A stretch of DNA of 64,000 nt, taken from Zhengitettix transpicula. Lineage: Eukaryota > Arthropoda > Insecta > Orthoptera > Tetrigidae. A program made the translations under genes and the position numbers. This document shows positions 37,101 through 43,079 of this stretch, piece by piece (the first letter of the stretch is position 1; each line of letters begins with the position of its first letter). The notes under the pieces were generated by a model. That model was given only the letters and a program-made list of their open reading frames with translations, was not told the DNA's origin and made no database searches. The stretch covers positions 76,695,009 through 76,759,008 of the forward strand of contig CM073594.1 of the NCBI GenBank assembly GCA_037074705.1, given 5' to 3'.

Positions 37101-38086
37101 TGGCTGTGAGAGGGTTTTTTGAGACATCACTTCTTGATTTTCCTAGTTCCGAGGGTGGGAAGACTGGAAATTTCTCCAGGCGCTAGCAATCCCAACAAAC
37201 CATGTGAATAGTTTGTCTGCTAGGTCTGTCTAATATGTCAATATTTCATTAATGTTGGAAACAATCCTGTGAATTTACTGTGAAAGATGCTGCACAACAT
37301 TCAGGGTAGCTATATTGACATTTGGTATTTATATTCTTTAGGGGGAGGTGTGATAGATGACTTCAACTATTAGGGGATTAGTCCAGTACATTGACAAACT
37401 GAGAAATGCCAAACTACTTAAAACGGTAAAACTGCTTTGTTGAGTTTGGTATAGATGGATTATTTCAGATTTCTTTTGAAACTAAGGGGTTCAGAATGAA
37501 TAACAGAAAATTCGTAAATTTTAAATCTATGGTTGTCTTTCCATAAATCTTTTGGAAGTTTGGATTTTCATACTGTGGCCTGGAAACACAATTTTTATAT
37601 TTGTTTACTTTAATGGAGATTGCCCCCTTTTGTTTCTCGCCTACATGGGATTGAGTAGAGTATAGAAGCAAAATTTGCCAAAATACAGGAAGACCTCACT
37701 CAGTAAACCTATCAGTCTGGTTATGAAATTCAATAAGTGTAGCTAAGGAATTGCACAATTATTTCATTTCAGATCTGAAACATGTTTATAATATATTGTT
37801 TGTAATAAAAAATTGGATTATTATCGAATATTTTTTTCCTGTAAGCAAGAAAATATGGTTGCATATCTTGCTCAAGATTATACTGTACTCTATATTGTTT
37901 TTTATGTGATTTTTGTCAATTTACTATTGACAAACTTATTTCATATTGTTAATCAAACAAATCTCTCTTTCAGGAAGAGTTATTACTGCAGCTTATGTTC
38001 CTCTAGTTAATTATCATAGTTTGTTCCCGGATGCAATGACAGCACTCCAGTTACTAGTACCTTCTGCGTCACGGCGTGGTTTATGA
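20724..38086 (+). CDS. RBM39: RNA-binding protein 39 (RBM39 / Caper), SR-like splicing factor
   Basis: Nuclear RNA-binding protein that couples transcription co-activation to splice-site choice. Coding exons: 20724-20777, 28787-28857, 29171-29491, 29576-29693, 31537-31629, 31706-31975, 34473-34677, 34760-34895, 35040-35221, 37974-38086. They sum to 1563 bases, 520 residues plus stop; human RBM39 is 530. The start MAEDFDVEAMLEAPY is the family signature. An Arg/Ser/Glu/Asp-rich domain spans about 43-140. RRM1 is about 163-240 (RNP2 VFCMQL, RNP1 KGIAYVEF), RRM2 about 263-340 (RLYVGSL, KGYGFLTF), and a C-terminal UHM about 415-510 has the RWF motif at 480-482 that binds Trp-containing ULM ligands such as U2AF and SF3B1. 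The TEDMLRG helix of RRM2, known in human as the DCAF15-sulfonamide contact, is conserved. The NAGNAG acceptor of exon 4 predicts a one-residue variant. Confidence 0.97.
22000..22390. repeat. Dispersed repeat B, palindromic copies in RBM39 intron 1
   Basis: A first copy starts at about 22015 (AAGGATATGACATTGAC). From about 22207 a second copy runs into its own inverse: TTGGTATGGAAAGGAAAGAG ... GTGGCTTACTTGAAAATGAA is mirrored by CATTTTCAAGTAAGCCACAA ... CTCTTTCCTTTCCATACCAA at 22322-22370, forming a strong hairpin. Confidence 0.8.
22395..22690 (-). repeat. tRNA-like-headed repeat (family S2), diverged copy
   Basis: Matches the palindrome at 39948-40481: body words GATAGAAATAAATAGGAG and GAAAATATTTAACATAGG, then on the minus strand a decayed tRNA-like head (about 22560-22630, GGTTCAAGTCCTGCC). 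Beyond the head, AGTTCCTGACCAAGCAAATA matches the palindrome's spacer, so the repeated unit extends past the head. Confidence 0.75.
22790..23010. repeat. Dispersed repeat B, broken copy
   Basis: Contains GGCTGGCCGGTACACAGTTC, TTCCTTCCTGAC, GAAAATTTGAAGTTCCACC and, after CTGGACCAACTATTGATTT, the inner segment GGTATGGAAAGGAAAGAG. The segment GTTCAGAT-TTCCTTCCTGAC is an uninterrupted version of the site occupied by a 91-base insertion at 41929-42019. Confidence 0.7.
23010..26780. other. RBM39 intron 1, mostly featureless, with one microsatellite
   Basis: AT-rich intron. The only clear structure is the (AC)n-(AT)n-(GTAT)n microsatellite listed separately at 25139-25240. I saw no gene or RNA element. 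Confidence 0.5.
25139..25240. repeat. Compound microsatellite AC/AT/GTAT
   Basis: Consecutive runs of AC, AT and GTAT/GT units, all alternating purine-pyrimidine. Confidence 0.95.
27308..27825. repeat. Foldback repeat family A in RBM39 intron 1
   Basis: The left arm (AAATAGCCAAATAACAGAC, then TTTCTGCAATCCTTGTTACT and CATCAGGCGATTAAAAAAAT) is mirrored at 27710-27800 (ATTTTTTTAATCACCTGACT, AACAAGGATTACAGAAATGT, GTCTGCTATTTAGG). The inverse similarity continues inward (CAAAGCTAAAATTAAGTT against AACTTCATTTGAGCTTTG), so this is a long hairpin of about 520 bases. Confidence 0.8.
27826..28786. other. End of RBM39 intron 1, nothing recognised
   Basis: AT-rich intron with no recognisable repeat or coding motif. 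A pyrimidine-rich run near 28715-28735 lies ahead of the exon 2 acceptor. Confidence 0.45.
28787..28857 (+). CDS. RBM39: RBM39 exon 2
   Basis: Follows an 8-kb intron. Encodes DEAANNKVSSVRENG and a Ser/His/Arg stretch, with acceptor TCGTAG and donor GTGAGT. It is in phase with exons 1 and 3. Confidence 0.9.
29171..29491 (+). CDS. RBM39: RBM39 exon 3, RS/RE-rich domain
   Basis: One base, 106 codons and two bases. Opens KNKHRSRSRSRDRERHRSRS and continues with RDR, RER and KER repeats, then LSPIVLPRARDKFPFKKG. Such low-complexity Arg domains direct nuclear speckle localisation. A long open frame in another phase here is a by-product of purine-rich codons. Confidence 0.95.
29571..29579 (+). promoter_or_regulatory. 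RBM39: NAGNAG tandem splice acceptor of RBM39 exon 4
   Basis: TTTCTAGTAGGACTGTGG offers two AG acceptors three bases apart. Using the first gives Leu-Arg-Thr at residues 149-151. Using the second deletes the Arg and restores Leu-Thr, with the frame kept in both. Confidence 0.75.
29576..29693 (+). CDS. RBM39: RBM39 exon 4, start of RRM1
   Basis: Encodes RTVDDLAPEERDARTVFCMQ and ARDLEEFFSSVGK; VFCMQL is RNP2 of RRM1. The exon ends on a codon boundary before GTATTG. Confidence 0.95.
30300..30490 (-). mobile_element. Non-LTR reverse transcriptase fragment in RBM39 intron 4
   Basis: On the minus strand, in shifting frames, it reads VTPIFNKGA, then NYHPVSLLPVFSKVVEWFKK, matching the conserved N-RPISLLPxxSKxxE motif that opens LINE reverse transcriptases. 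Nothing else of the element is recognisable, though an open stretch at 30639-30836 on the same strand might be adjacent relic. Confidence 0.75.
31119..31290 (+). repeat. Intronic direct repeat D, copy 1
   Basis: GTAGACCCATGCATTT and ATGGGGGGAATATATATGCT are repeated at 32310-32440, in the same orientation, on the other side of exons 5 and 6. No known family is recognised. Confidence 0.7.
31537..31629 (+). CDS. RBM39: RBM39 exon 5, RRM1 RNP1
   Basis: Thirty-one codons, VRDVRLITCNKTRRFKGIAY and on to ESVPL. KGIAYVEF is RNP1. Acceptor TTACAG, donor GTAAGC. Confidence 0.96.
31706..31975 (+). CDS. RBM39: RBM39 exon 6, RRM1 end and RRM2
   Basis: Ninety codons. Contains LGVPIIVQHTQAEKNRA, then RLYVGSLHFNITEDMLRGIF and GRSKGYGFLT. 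The RRM1-RRM2 linker is short. Donor GTAAGT. Confidence 0.97.
32300..32440 (+). repeat. Intronic direct repeat D, copy 2
   Basis: Carries GTAGACCCATGCATTTCTGA and ATGGGGGGAATGTATATGCT, then a CCATGGTA segment also matched in copy 1 (CTATGGTA). Similarity to copy 1 extends over roughly 100 bases. Confidence 0.7.
32655..33310. mobile_element. Inverted-repeat element (family C) in RBM39 intron 6
   Basis: The left end has GACGTTTCGTTCTTGGATTA. The right end (about 33268-33300) has its inverse, TAATCCAAGGACGAAACATC. The interior contains AATCTCGAAAAATA preceded by a TTAATAGC word, as in the element at 8640-9265. It has no coding capacity and is probably a non-autonomous DNA transposon. Confidence 0.75.
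33311..34472. other. Rest of RBM39 intron 6, nothing firm
   Basis: AT-rich, with words such as TGTGATCTCTTCAGATCAGA near 33850 resembling family C ends. A slightly GC-richer block at 34110-34340 has no recognisable content. Confidence 0.45.
34473..34677 (+). CDS. RBM39: RBM39 exon 7, RRM2 end and linker
   Basis: Encodes FHNAEDAKKALEQLNGFELA, AGRPMKVGNVTER, then LDSDELDRTGIDLGATGRLQ, the conserved acidic linker between RRM2 and the UHM. Confidence 0.96.
34760..34895 (+). CDS. RBM39: RBM39 exon 8
   Basis: Short exon after an 82-base intron. It carries a Gln/Ser/Ala/Pro/Met-rich linker and the start of the UHM (TQCFMLANMFDPA). Shorter linker than in human. Confidence 0.94.
35040..35221 (+). 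CDS. RBM39: RBM39 exon 9, UHM core
   Basis: Encodes NPNWDIEIRDDVVEECNKHG, the VYVDKASQGNVYVKCPS strand region and LHGRWFAG, which includes the UHM RWF loop. Confidence 0.96.
35505..35640. repeat. Foldback repeat family A, one arm
   Basis: Reads AAGAAAGATAGCCAATACAA, AATACCACACAACGTTTCTG, CTTTCGTCAGGTGCTAAGAA and ACTGCACTGGTCAGTTGAC. Nearly the same word order is found at 43375-43505. Confidence 0.8.
36335..36550. repeat. Foldback repeat family A, compact hairpin
   Basis: The left arm AATAATAAGAAAGATAGCCA, ATACCACACAAAGTTTCTGG and AAGCCTTGTTCCTTTCTTC is mirrored by GAAGAAGGAACAAGGCTTCC, AGAAATGTGTGGTATT and CTGTATTTGGCTATAG. The loop is only about 40 bases. Confidence 0.88.
36590..37000. other. 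GC-rich block of unknown origin in RBM39 intron 9
   Basis: Clearly more GC-rich than its surroundings, with words such as GAGGCACCTCGGCC and GTCGAGGCACGGAGATGGGA. A 102-codon open frame on the plus strand (36759-37067) has no motif I recognise. It ends in an A/T-rich tail (CCTAAAAAGAAAAAAAA). It could be a retroposed segment or an LTR/UTR piece of an element not otherwise seen here. Confidence 0.5.
37974..38086 (+). CDS. RBM39: RBM39 exon 10 (stop codon)
   Basis: Encodes RVITAAYVPLVNYHSLFPD, then LQLLVPSASRRGL and TGA at 38084-38086. The family usually ends ...VPSRR, so the SASRRGL tail is slightly different. Confidence 0.96.
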
Positions 38087-38371
38087 GGTTAATTAAGATG
38101 TGACACAAGTGTCACTTTCAAATATCATTTTACTCTACAGTTACTTCTAATCTATTGTGGAGTTGTGAAAATTTGGTAATTTGGGATTGTGGACACTGTG
38201 ATTTGACATTAAATCATGAAGTAAAATTTGTATTAGATCTTGTGCATTAAATATTTTAGTACTGTTAAAATATTCAAATGACTGACAATTCTAAAAGCAC
38301 AATTCATCCACCGAGCCATAGGGCCAAACACTTTTCACTATTTTGTAAATATGTGGTATTGTGAAAGAAAG

Positions 38372-38377
38372 AATAAA
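38372..38377 (+). terminator. RBM39: RBM39 polyadenylation signal candidate
   Basis: AATAAA lies 286 bases after the stop codon. A second AATAAA lies at about 38496. Either would give a short 3'UTR. Confidence 0.5.
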
Positions 38378-38399
38378 CAACTCTCATTTCAACGCTATC

Positions 38400-39940
38400 T
38401 TAATGTTCTCAATACATACCATGTCTTTCTTTGTATAGGTGATTAAAATCTTGTGTAAACTAGTTTGCCTATTATTTTGTACAGTTAGTATTAAGAATAA
38501 AATGTGGAAAGATTCATTACAGTATCTTACTTGAACACCTGAATATATAATTACTAAAAATGTTCAAAATTCTTGCAAGTCTCCAATTAAAATCCTATCC
38601 AAACCAACTTTTTACTGACCGAAAGAGAAAACTGTAATGCTGTAGGAAGAGAATTGTTAAATCTATTTCCAGGATACAACTTTTTAACAGATTTTTAAAA
38701 TGCAGGAAAGTCTGTATAGTGGAATCTTACATCCTCTGAAAAACTTCCATTTCTGTATAAACTTATTTAGCTACAAAAAAAGATCAAGCTAATTTGTCTA
38801 ATACCACTGAGAACTTAATTTACCTGTGATGAAATTTATTCTTCTAATTGCATTTTTTACATGGAAAACTATTTATCAGGTAAAGTAAAATCTAAACGAA
38901 TGTGAAGAACATTGAATCAAATATACTATAGAAATTTCTTCCAAGAGTGAGTTATTTCTTAAGAGTATGAATTTCATCAATTTTTTTGTATATATATTTA
39001 TTTATTGTAATGCCAATTAATCAATTAATTGTTTTTTAAATAAATTTGAATTGTTAGTGAACAGTTTGTATTATAGAGAGAGCGAGCAGAGTGACAATGA
39101 GTGGTGAGCTCTGTTCCTATTATTGAGGGCGTGGAATGGCGTTTACGCACCGCAAAAGCATAGTCGGCAGCGAGGAGCAAAAGTCTTAATTCGAGGTGTG
39201 AAAGACTAAAGTCTACAGAGAGGAGCGGAATAGAGAATTTGATGTCTAAGAGCAGATGCAAAAGGATAGACATTTTAAAATAAATCTTTACTGAGCTATT
39301 TTGCAGTTTCAATCCAAATTGTACGGTAAAAGACTATAAAAACATCTGCAAATTGTAATATTGCTGTAAGCAAGCAGTCATCAGATAGCTGACCAATTTG
39401 GAGAGAATCATCCGAGTTCCTGGGAGCTTAGAATTTCCATAAGTGTAGAATCTGTGTAAAAATTTTGCAATATAGTGTACTTTTGAAGCGCTAAAAGAAT
39501 GCTGGTACCAGCCGAACAATGCGTAAGTAACCAAAACGTTTATAACATCTGTAAACGCTAACTAAAAGGTAATGTCAGATTTTGTTCGTTTTTCTTGTAG
39601 TTTTTCTTTCATTTATCAGCATATTATTTTGAAGTAAATTTTTTAAACTGTATTGTTAATAAGATAATTCAATAATCACTAAATCATCAAACCCAGTAAA
39701 GGCCCTGAGAGAACAGATCTCAAATTTTGTTTGTAATTGTCTTTTACCATTGAAAGCCACTAAAGGAAAACAAATTATTTTGTTAGTTAATTTTTTATCT
39801 TTTTCATTTAAATAATCTCACATTGTTAATGATTACATTTTGGTGCCCACAATGTAATAATTGTTGATTATTACATATTGTCACCACAACGTGGGGCAAA
39901 TTAAACAATTAAATTTGTTGATTATTACAATATATATATA
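38400..39940. other. Intergenic, nothing recognised
   Basis: AT-rich, downstream of RBM39. A more complex block at 39060-39260 (GAGAGCGAGCAGAGTGACAA, GGCGTTTACGCACCGC) stands out in base composition, but no gene model or repeat could be supported. Confidence 0.45.
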
Positions 39941-40107
39941 TATATATTCAAACTTGGATAGTGAGGAAGGATAGAAATAAATAGGAGAAATAGGAGGATT
40001 GCGCTTTATTTGAATTCATATGCTCGGGCGAAGAATTACGCACATAGAAAAGCATATGTTCAAAGCAGAGAGAAGGATGGAAGAAGAAGGAAAGACTGAA
40101 AATATTT

Positions 40108-40179
40108 GACCCAGGCGGGACTTGAACCCACGTATTCTGCTTAGTACACAGACGCCTTAACCATCTCGGCCACTGGGTC
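40108..40179 (-). tRNA. tRNA-like head of left palindrome arm (probably SINE, not a gene)
   Basis: Reverse complement of the sequence at 40250-40321; the same structure and the same caveats apply. Confidence 0.4.
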
Positions 40180-40249
40180 AAGTTCCCGACCAGGCAAATA
40201 TAGACAGTCTTATTGTGGACAATTAATAGTTTTTAGTGGAGGAATGGAT

Positions 40250-40321
40250 GACCCAGTGGCCGAGATGGTTAAGGCGTCTGTGTACTAAGCAGAATACGTG
40301 GGTTCAAGTCCCGCCTGGGTC
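40250..40321 (+). tRNA. tRNA-like cloverleaf, anticodon loop GTACTAA (probably SINE head)
   Basis: Seventy-two bases fold by eye as a full cloverleaf. The acceptor GACCCAG pairs with CTGGGTC. The D arm is GCC...GGC with GAGATGGTTAA, the anticodon stem TCTGT/GCAGA encloses loop GTACTAA (anticodon ACT if real), and the T arm GTGGG/CCCGC encloses TTCAAGT. The A box TGGCCGAGATGG and B box GGTTCAAGTCC are near-consensus for Pol III. The D arm resembles tRNA-Ser or tRNA-Leu, but the long variable arm is missing and no discriminator/CCA context supports a gene. The copy at 22395-22690 shows that it is part of a repeat. Confidence 0.45.
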
Positions 40322-40514
40322 AAATATTTTCAGTCTTTCCTTCTTCTTCCATCCTTCTCTCTGCTTTGAACATATGCTTTTCTATGTGCGTAATTCTTCG
40401 CCCGAGCATATGAATTCAAATAAAGCGCAATCCTCCTATTTCTCCTATTTATTTCTATCCTTCCTCACTATCCAAGTTTGAATGTGAATTAATTCCTTAA
40501 ATGGATTCTCCTAA

Positions 40515-40515
40515 T

Positions 40516-40550
<35 letters not shown>
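40515..40550. repeat. AT microsatellite
   Basis: (TA)n run of about 28 bases, flanked by inverse words ACAATATTAGGAGAATCC and GGATTCTCCTAATATTG, so the run sits in the loop of a further short hairpin (about 40498-40572). Confidence 0.85.
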
Positions 40551-40676
40551 ACAATATTAGGAGAATCCATTAAGGAATTGGAACTAATTTGGTGACTGTC
40601 ACATTCAAACTTGGATAGTGAGGAAGGATAGCGTAATCCTATTTATTTCTATCCTTTCTCACTATCCATATATATG

Positions 40677-41876
40677 TATTGTAATAAATATACGGGTGTC
40701 TAAATAAAAAGATTATATTTTAACAAACAAATTAATTTTTTTTGAACACTTATACAATTTTAAAAGCATATCTCAATCTCTCAAAGGTATTTACTGGGTT
40801 TGATAACGGCAGAACATTTAAACATAATCAAAGAAACAAAAATTTACATTGAATTTAAAAAGAAATATTTATTCATCTAGACAGACGAAATTAATTATCG
40901 ACGAACTTATTCTACAAGATTGATTTTAAATTTAAAGAGTTTATTTTATCAAAAGAAAAGAACGATATCTCACTGTATCTTTTAATTCGGTTTACACATA
41001 TGAATACCATGAAATTTCAACTTACGATTACTCAGGAAAATTTTGCTCGTTCGTACACACACTTTATATAGTGGATGTTTTAAACACTGATTCTAACACA
41101 CACTGTTGGTTTGACGAAAGCTGGTTCGCCATTCGTGAAGGACATATCACTTGCTCGTTTTGAAGACTACTCGATCTGGGTGCAGTGTATTGGTCTCCTA
41201 CAATCAAAGATAGTGGTCTAATGTTGTGATAAGACTTCAGCATACAAATTGTTTATTGATGAATATTTTGCTATTTCTCTCGCAGACTGCAACTTATAAA
41301 ACATTCTCCTCCCTTAAACGATGTCTGTCTTAGTCATTCTTCGGTGGTCGCAGAATAACTAACTAACAAATCCTCCAGTCTCGGTGCTCGCCATACGACT
41401 CACTAACTCTAACTAACTCCTCTCAAAAGCTTATCTCTCCCTTGTATACCCCCAGTCTTTTCCTTTGTCCATTGTTCCAAAACTTCGTCGCAAATGCCCG
41501 TTGACAGTTTCTTCCATTATCCCGAGATTTATATTATGCAGCTGCAGTTCCTTAGTTAGCAAATAGCTAACTACTCTGTCTTGTAAAAAAACCGACAATC
41601 GAGACAATTTATCCTTTTGCACCCTCACACACCCAGCTTTTCAAAACGAAGAAATACTCGTCCTAAATAAACACATTACAAAACTGCCCTCCGACAGTCC
41701 AGGCTATCTATCAGAAACAATGCCTCACTTAACAGATTTAGTTTGTGACAGGCCACCCGCACGTGCACGGCTCCGAATTCTCAAGACCAGTCCTAAATAA
41801 ACACGCTACAAAATTCCCTCCGACAGTCCAGACCATTAATCAGAAACAATGCCTCACTTACCAGGCATTACAATAT
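40677..41876. mobile_element. Candidate solo LTR or unclassified element, about 1.2 kb
   Basis: Begins TGTAATAAATATACGGG and ends CCAGGCATTACA, a TG...CA element with a short inverted TGTAAT/ATTACA terminus, inserted in an AT-repeat context. It contains a TATATA box-like word near 41062. It also holds a direct duplication of about 75 bases (CCTAAATAAACAC, CCCTCCGACAGTCCAG, CAGAAACAATGCCTCACTTA) at 41661-41735 and 41791-41865. No coding motif was seen. The LTR interpretation is inferred from the termini only. Confidence 0.45.
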
Positions 41877-41928
41877 ATATATATATATATATATACCTGT
41901 AATTAGTCGGTCGGCTCACAGTTCAGAT

Positions 41929-42019
41929 CTTCGATAAACAGTTCTTGGATTTCACCACTGTCAAATCACTTTAATTCTCAAGTTTATCGAAGAATTATAC
42001 CGGGAAAGAAATCTTTGAT
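41929..42019. mobile_element. 91-bp insertion with 9-bp target duplication
   Basis: Flanked by AGTTCAGAT on both sides (41920-41928 and 42020-42028). Inside, CTTCGATAAAC at the left edge is mirrored by GTTTATCGAAG. The flanking repeat B sequence without the insert is seen at 22800-22826. Confidence 0.65.
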
Positions 42020-42043
42020 AGTTCAGATATTCCTTCCTGACAT

Positions 42044-42812
42044 ATATATAAATGAATTGCTGTTCGTTAGTCTCACTAAAACAGGAGAACGGCTGAACGG
42101 ATTTATCTTATCTTAGTCTTGAAATGTTCGTGGAAGTCTAGGGAAGGTTTAAAAGGCGTGAAAAAATCGAATAATTTCCGGGAAAACCCTAAAAACAGCC
42201 CTTTTCTATTTCCCATACAAACGTTTTCTAAATAAAATACAAATCTACACCAGTCCAGCAATTTTCACCAAATTTCGTACACGTGTTCTTTGCAACCAGG
42301 AAACAAACACTGTCGGGGTGAGACGCGTCTTCCACCCTCAGAAGCGGGGGTGGAAATATTTATACATACTAAAACATCCGATATTTGAGTCGGATAAATA
42401 TTTTTAGGGGTCAAAGATATTGATAGTGTTTCTACCAATGTTATCTGAATACAATTTTCATCCCCTACGCCCTGTGAAAAGGACACCCTTCGGGTTTGGG
42501 GTGGAGATGCTTTACAGTAAAATAACGCGAATACAACCGATATTGGAGTCAAATCAAAGGTTATGGAAGTCACTGTGTTTAGTTACGACATTCAAATTGG
42601 CATTTACCCCTCAGATGCAGGGGTAGCGGGGTGCAAATTTTGGAACATGCAAACACGGCAGATATTTGCGTTGAAGAAATATTTTTCAGAGTTAATTATA
42701 ATGATTAGGGTTCGAGTAGCGTTACATAAAAATTGCGCAAAAGCAGCCGAAATTGGAGTCATATCGGGGGTTATAGATAAATGACATCTCGGGCAACGCC
42801 GGCACCCAGCTA
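42044..42812 (+). mobile_element. Helitron-like non-autonomous element
   Basis: Starts TATATATAAATGAATTGCTG and continues GTTAGTCTC, GGAGAACGGCTGAACGGA, a layout common in non-autonomous rolling-circle-type elements of arthropods. It ends CGGGCAACGCCGGCACCCAG followed by CTAGT, matching the Helitron 3' CTAG rule after a GC-rich near-hairpin. The body has the typical GGGGTGGAAAT blocks and no transposase. Classification rests on remembered resemblance of these ends. Confidence 0.6.
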
Positions 42813-42814
42813 GT

Positions 42815-43043
42815 ATATGATATTAGTAATGATATGACATTGCCGAAAATAATTGTAATATTGGTATGGAAAGGAAAGAGATACGTTGCGGCTTACCTGA
42901 AAGTGAAGTGCGGTGTCGCCATAAGGAACTAAAGGCTGTTCTTAAAATTTTCGGAGGCTCTCGGCCTCCTCCTTCAGGAAGGAGTGTTCACCATTCTGTG
43001 CACCGGCTGGCTGTGGAGTTTTGACCGCCGCACGGCTAATAGC
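42815..43043 (+). repeat. Dispersed repeat B: 3' tail of Penelope-like element (left copy)
   Basis: Most complete copy of repeat B: ATATGATATTAGTAATGATA, GGTATGGAAAGGAAAGAG, GTGGCGGCTTACCTG-like segment, CTTCAGGAAGGAGTG, GGAGTTTTGACCGCCGCACG. It continues, after removal of the insertion 43052-49076 plus one target copy, into AATTAACACCCCAC at 49085. That matches the inverse copy at 51357-51590. Confidence 0.85.
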
Positions 43044-43079
43044 CCATAGACCAGGGCTCTCCAACCTTGTGCCCGCTGC

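Larger units (their letters stand above)
39948..40481. repeat. Perfect palindrome: two inverted S2 repeats
   Basis: Two 234-base arms, 39948-40181 and 40248-40481, are inverse copies and appear identical: the same translation is read outward from both. They are separated by a 66-base spacer. Each arm starts at the spacer side with a tRNA-like sequence, then a pyrimidine/purine-rich body and an outer end CTCACTATCCAAGTTTGAA. (AT)n tracts flank the palindrome on both sides. Identity implies recent origin or gene conversion. Confidence 0.92.

Noticed and set aside
40250..40321. A functional serine tRNA gene
   Set aside because: No long variable arm, an unusual ACT anticodon, and membership in a repeated unit; kept only as tRNA-like.
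39948..40481. Two identical 77-81 codon open frames
   Set aside because: They are the translation of the S2 repeat through its tRNA-like head, not protein genes.
42265..42784. Overlapping short open frames at 42.3-42.8 kb
   Set aside because: They lie inside the Helitron-like element, which has no coding capacity in related copies.
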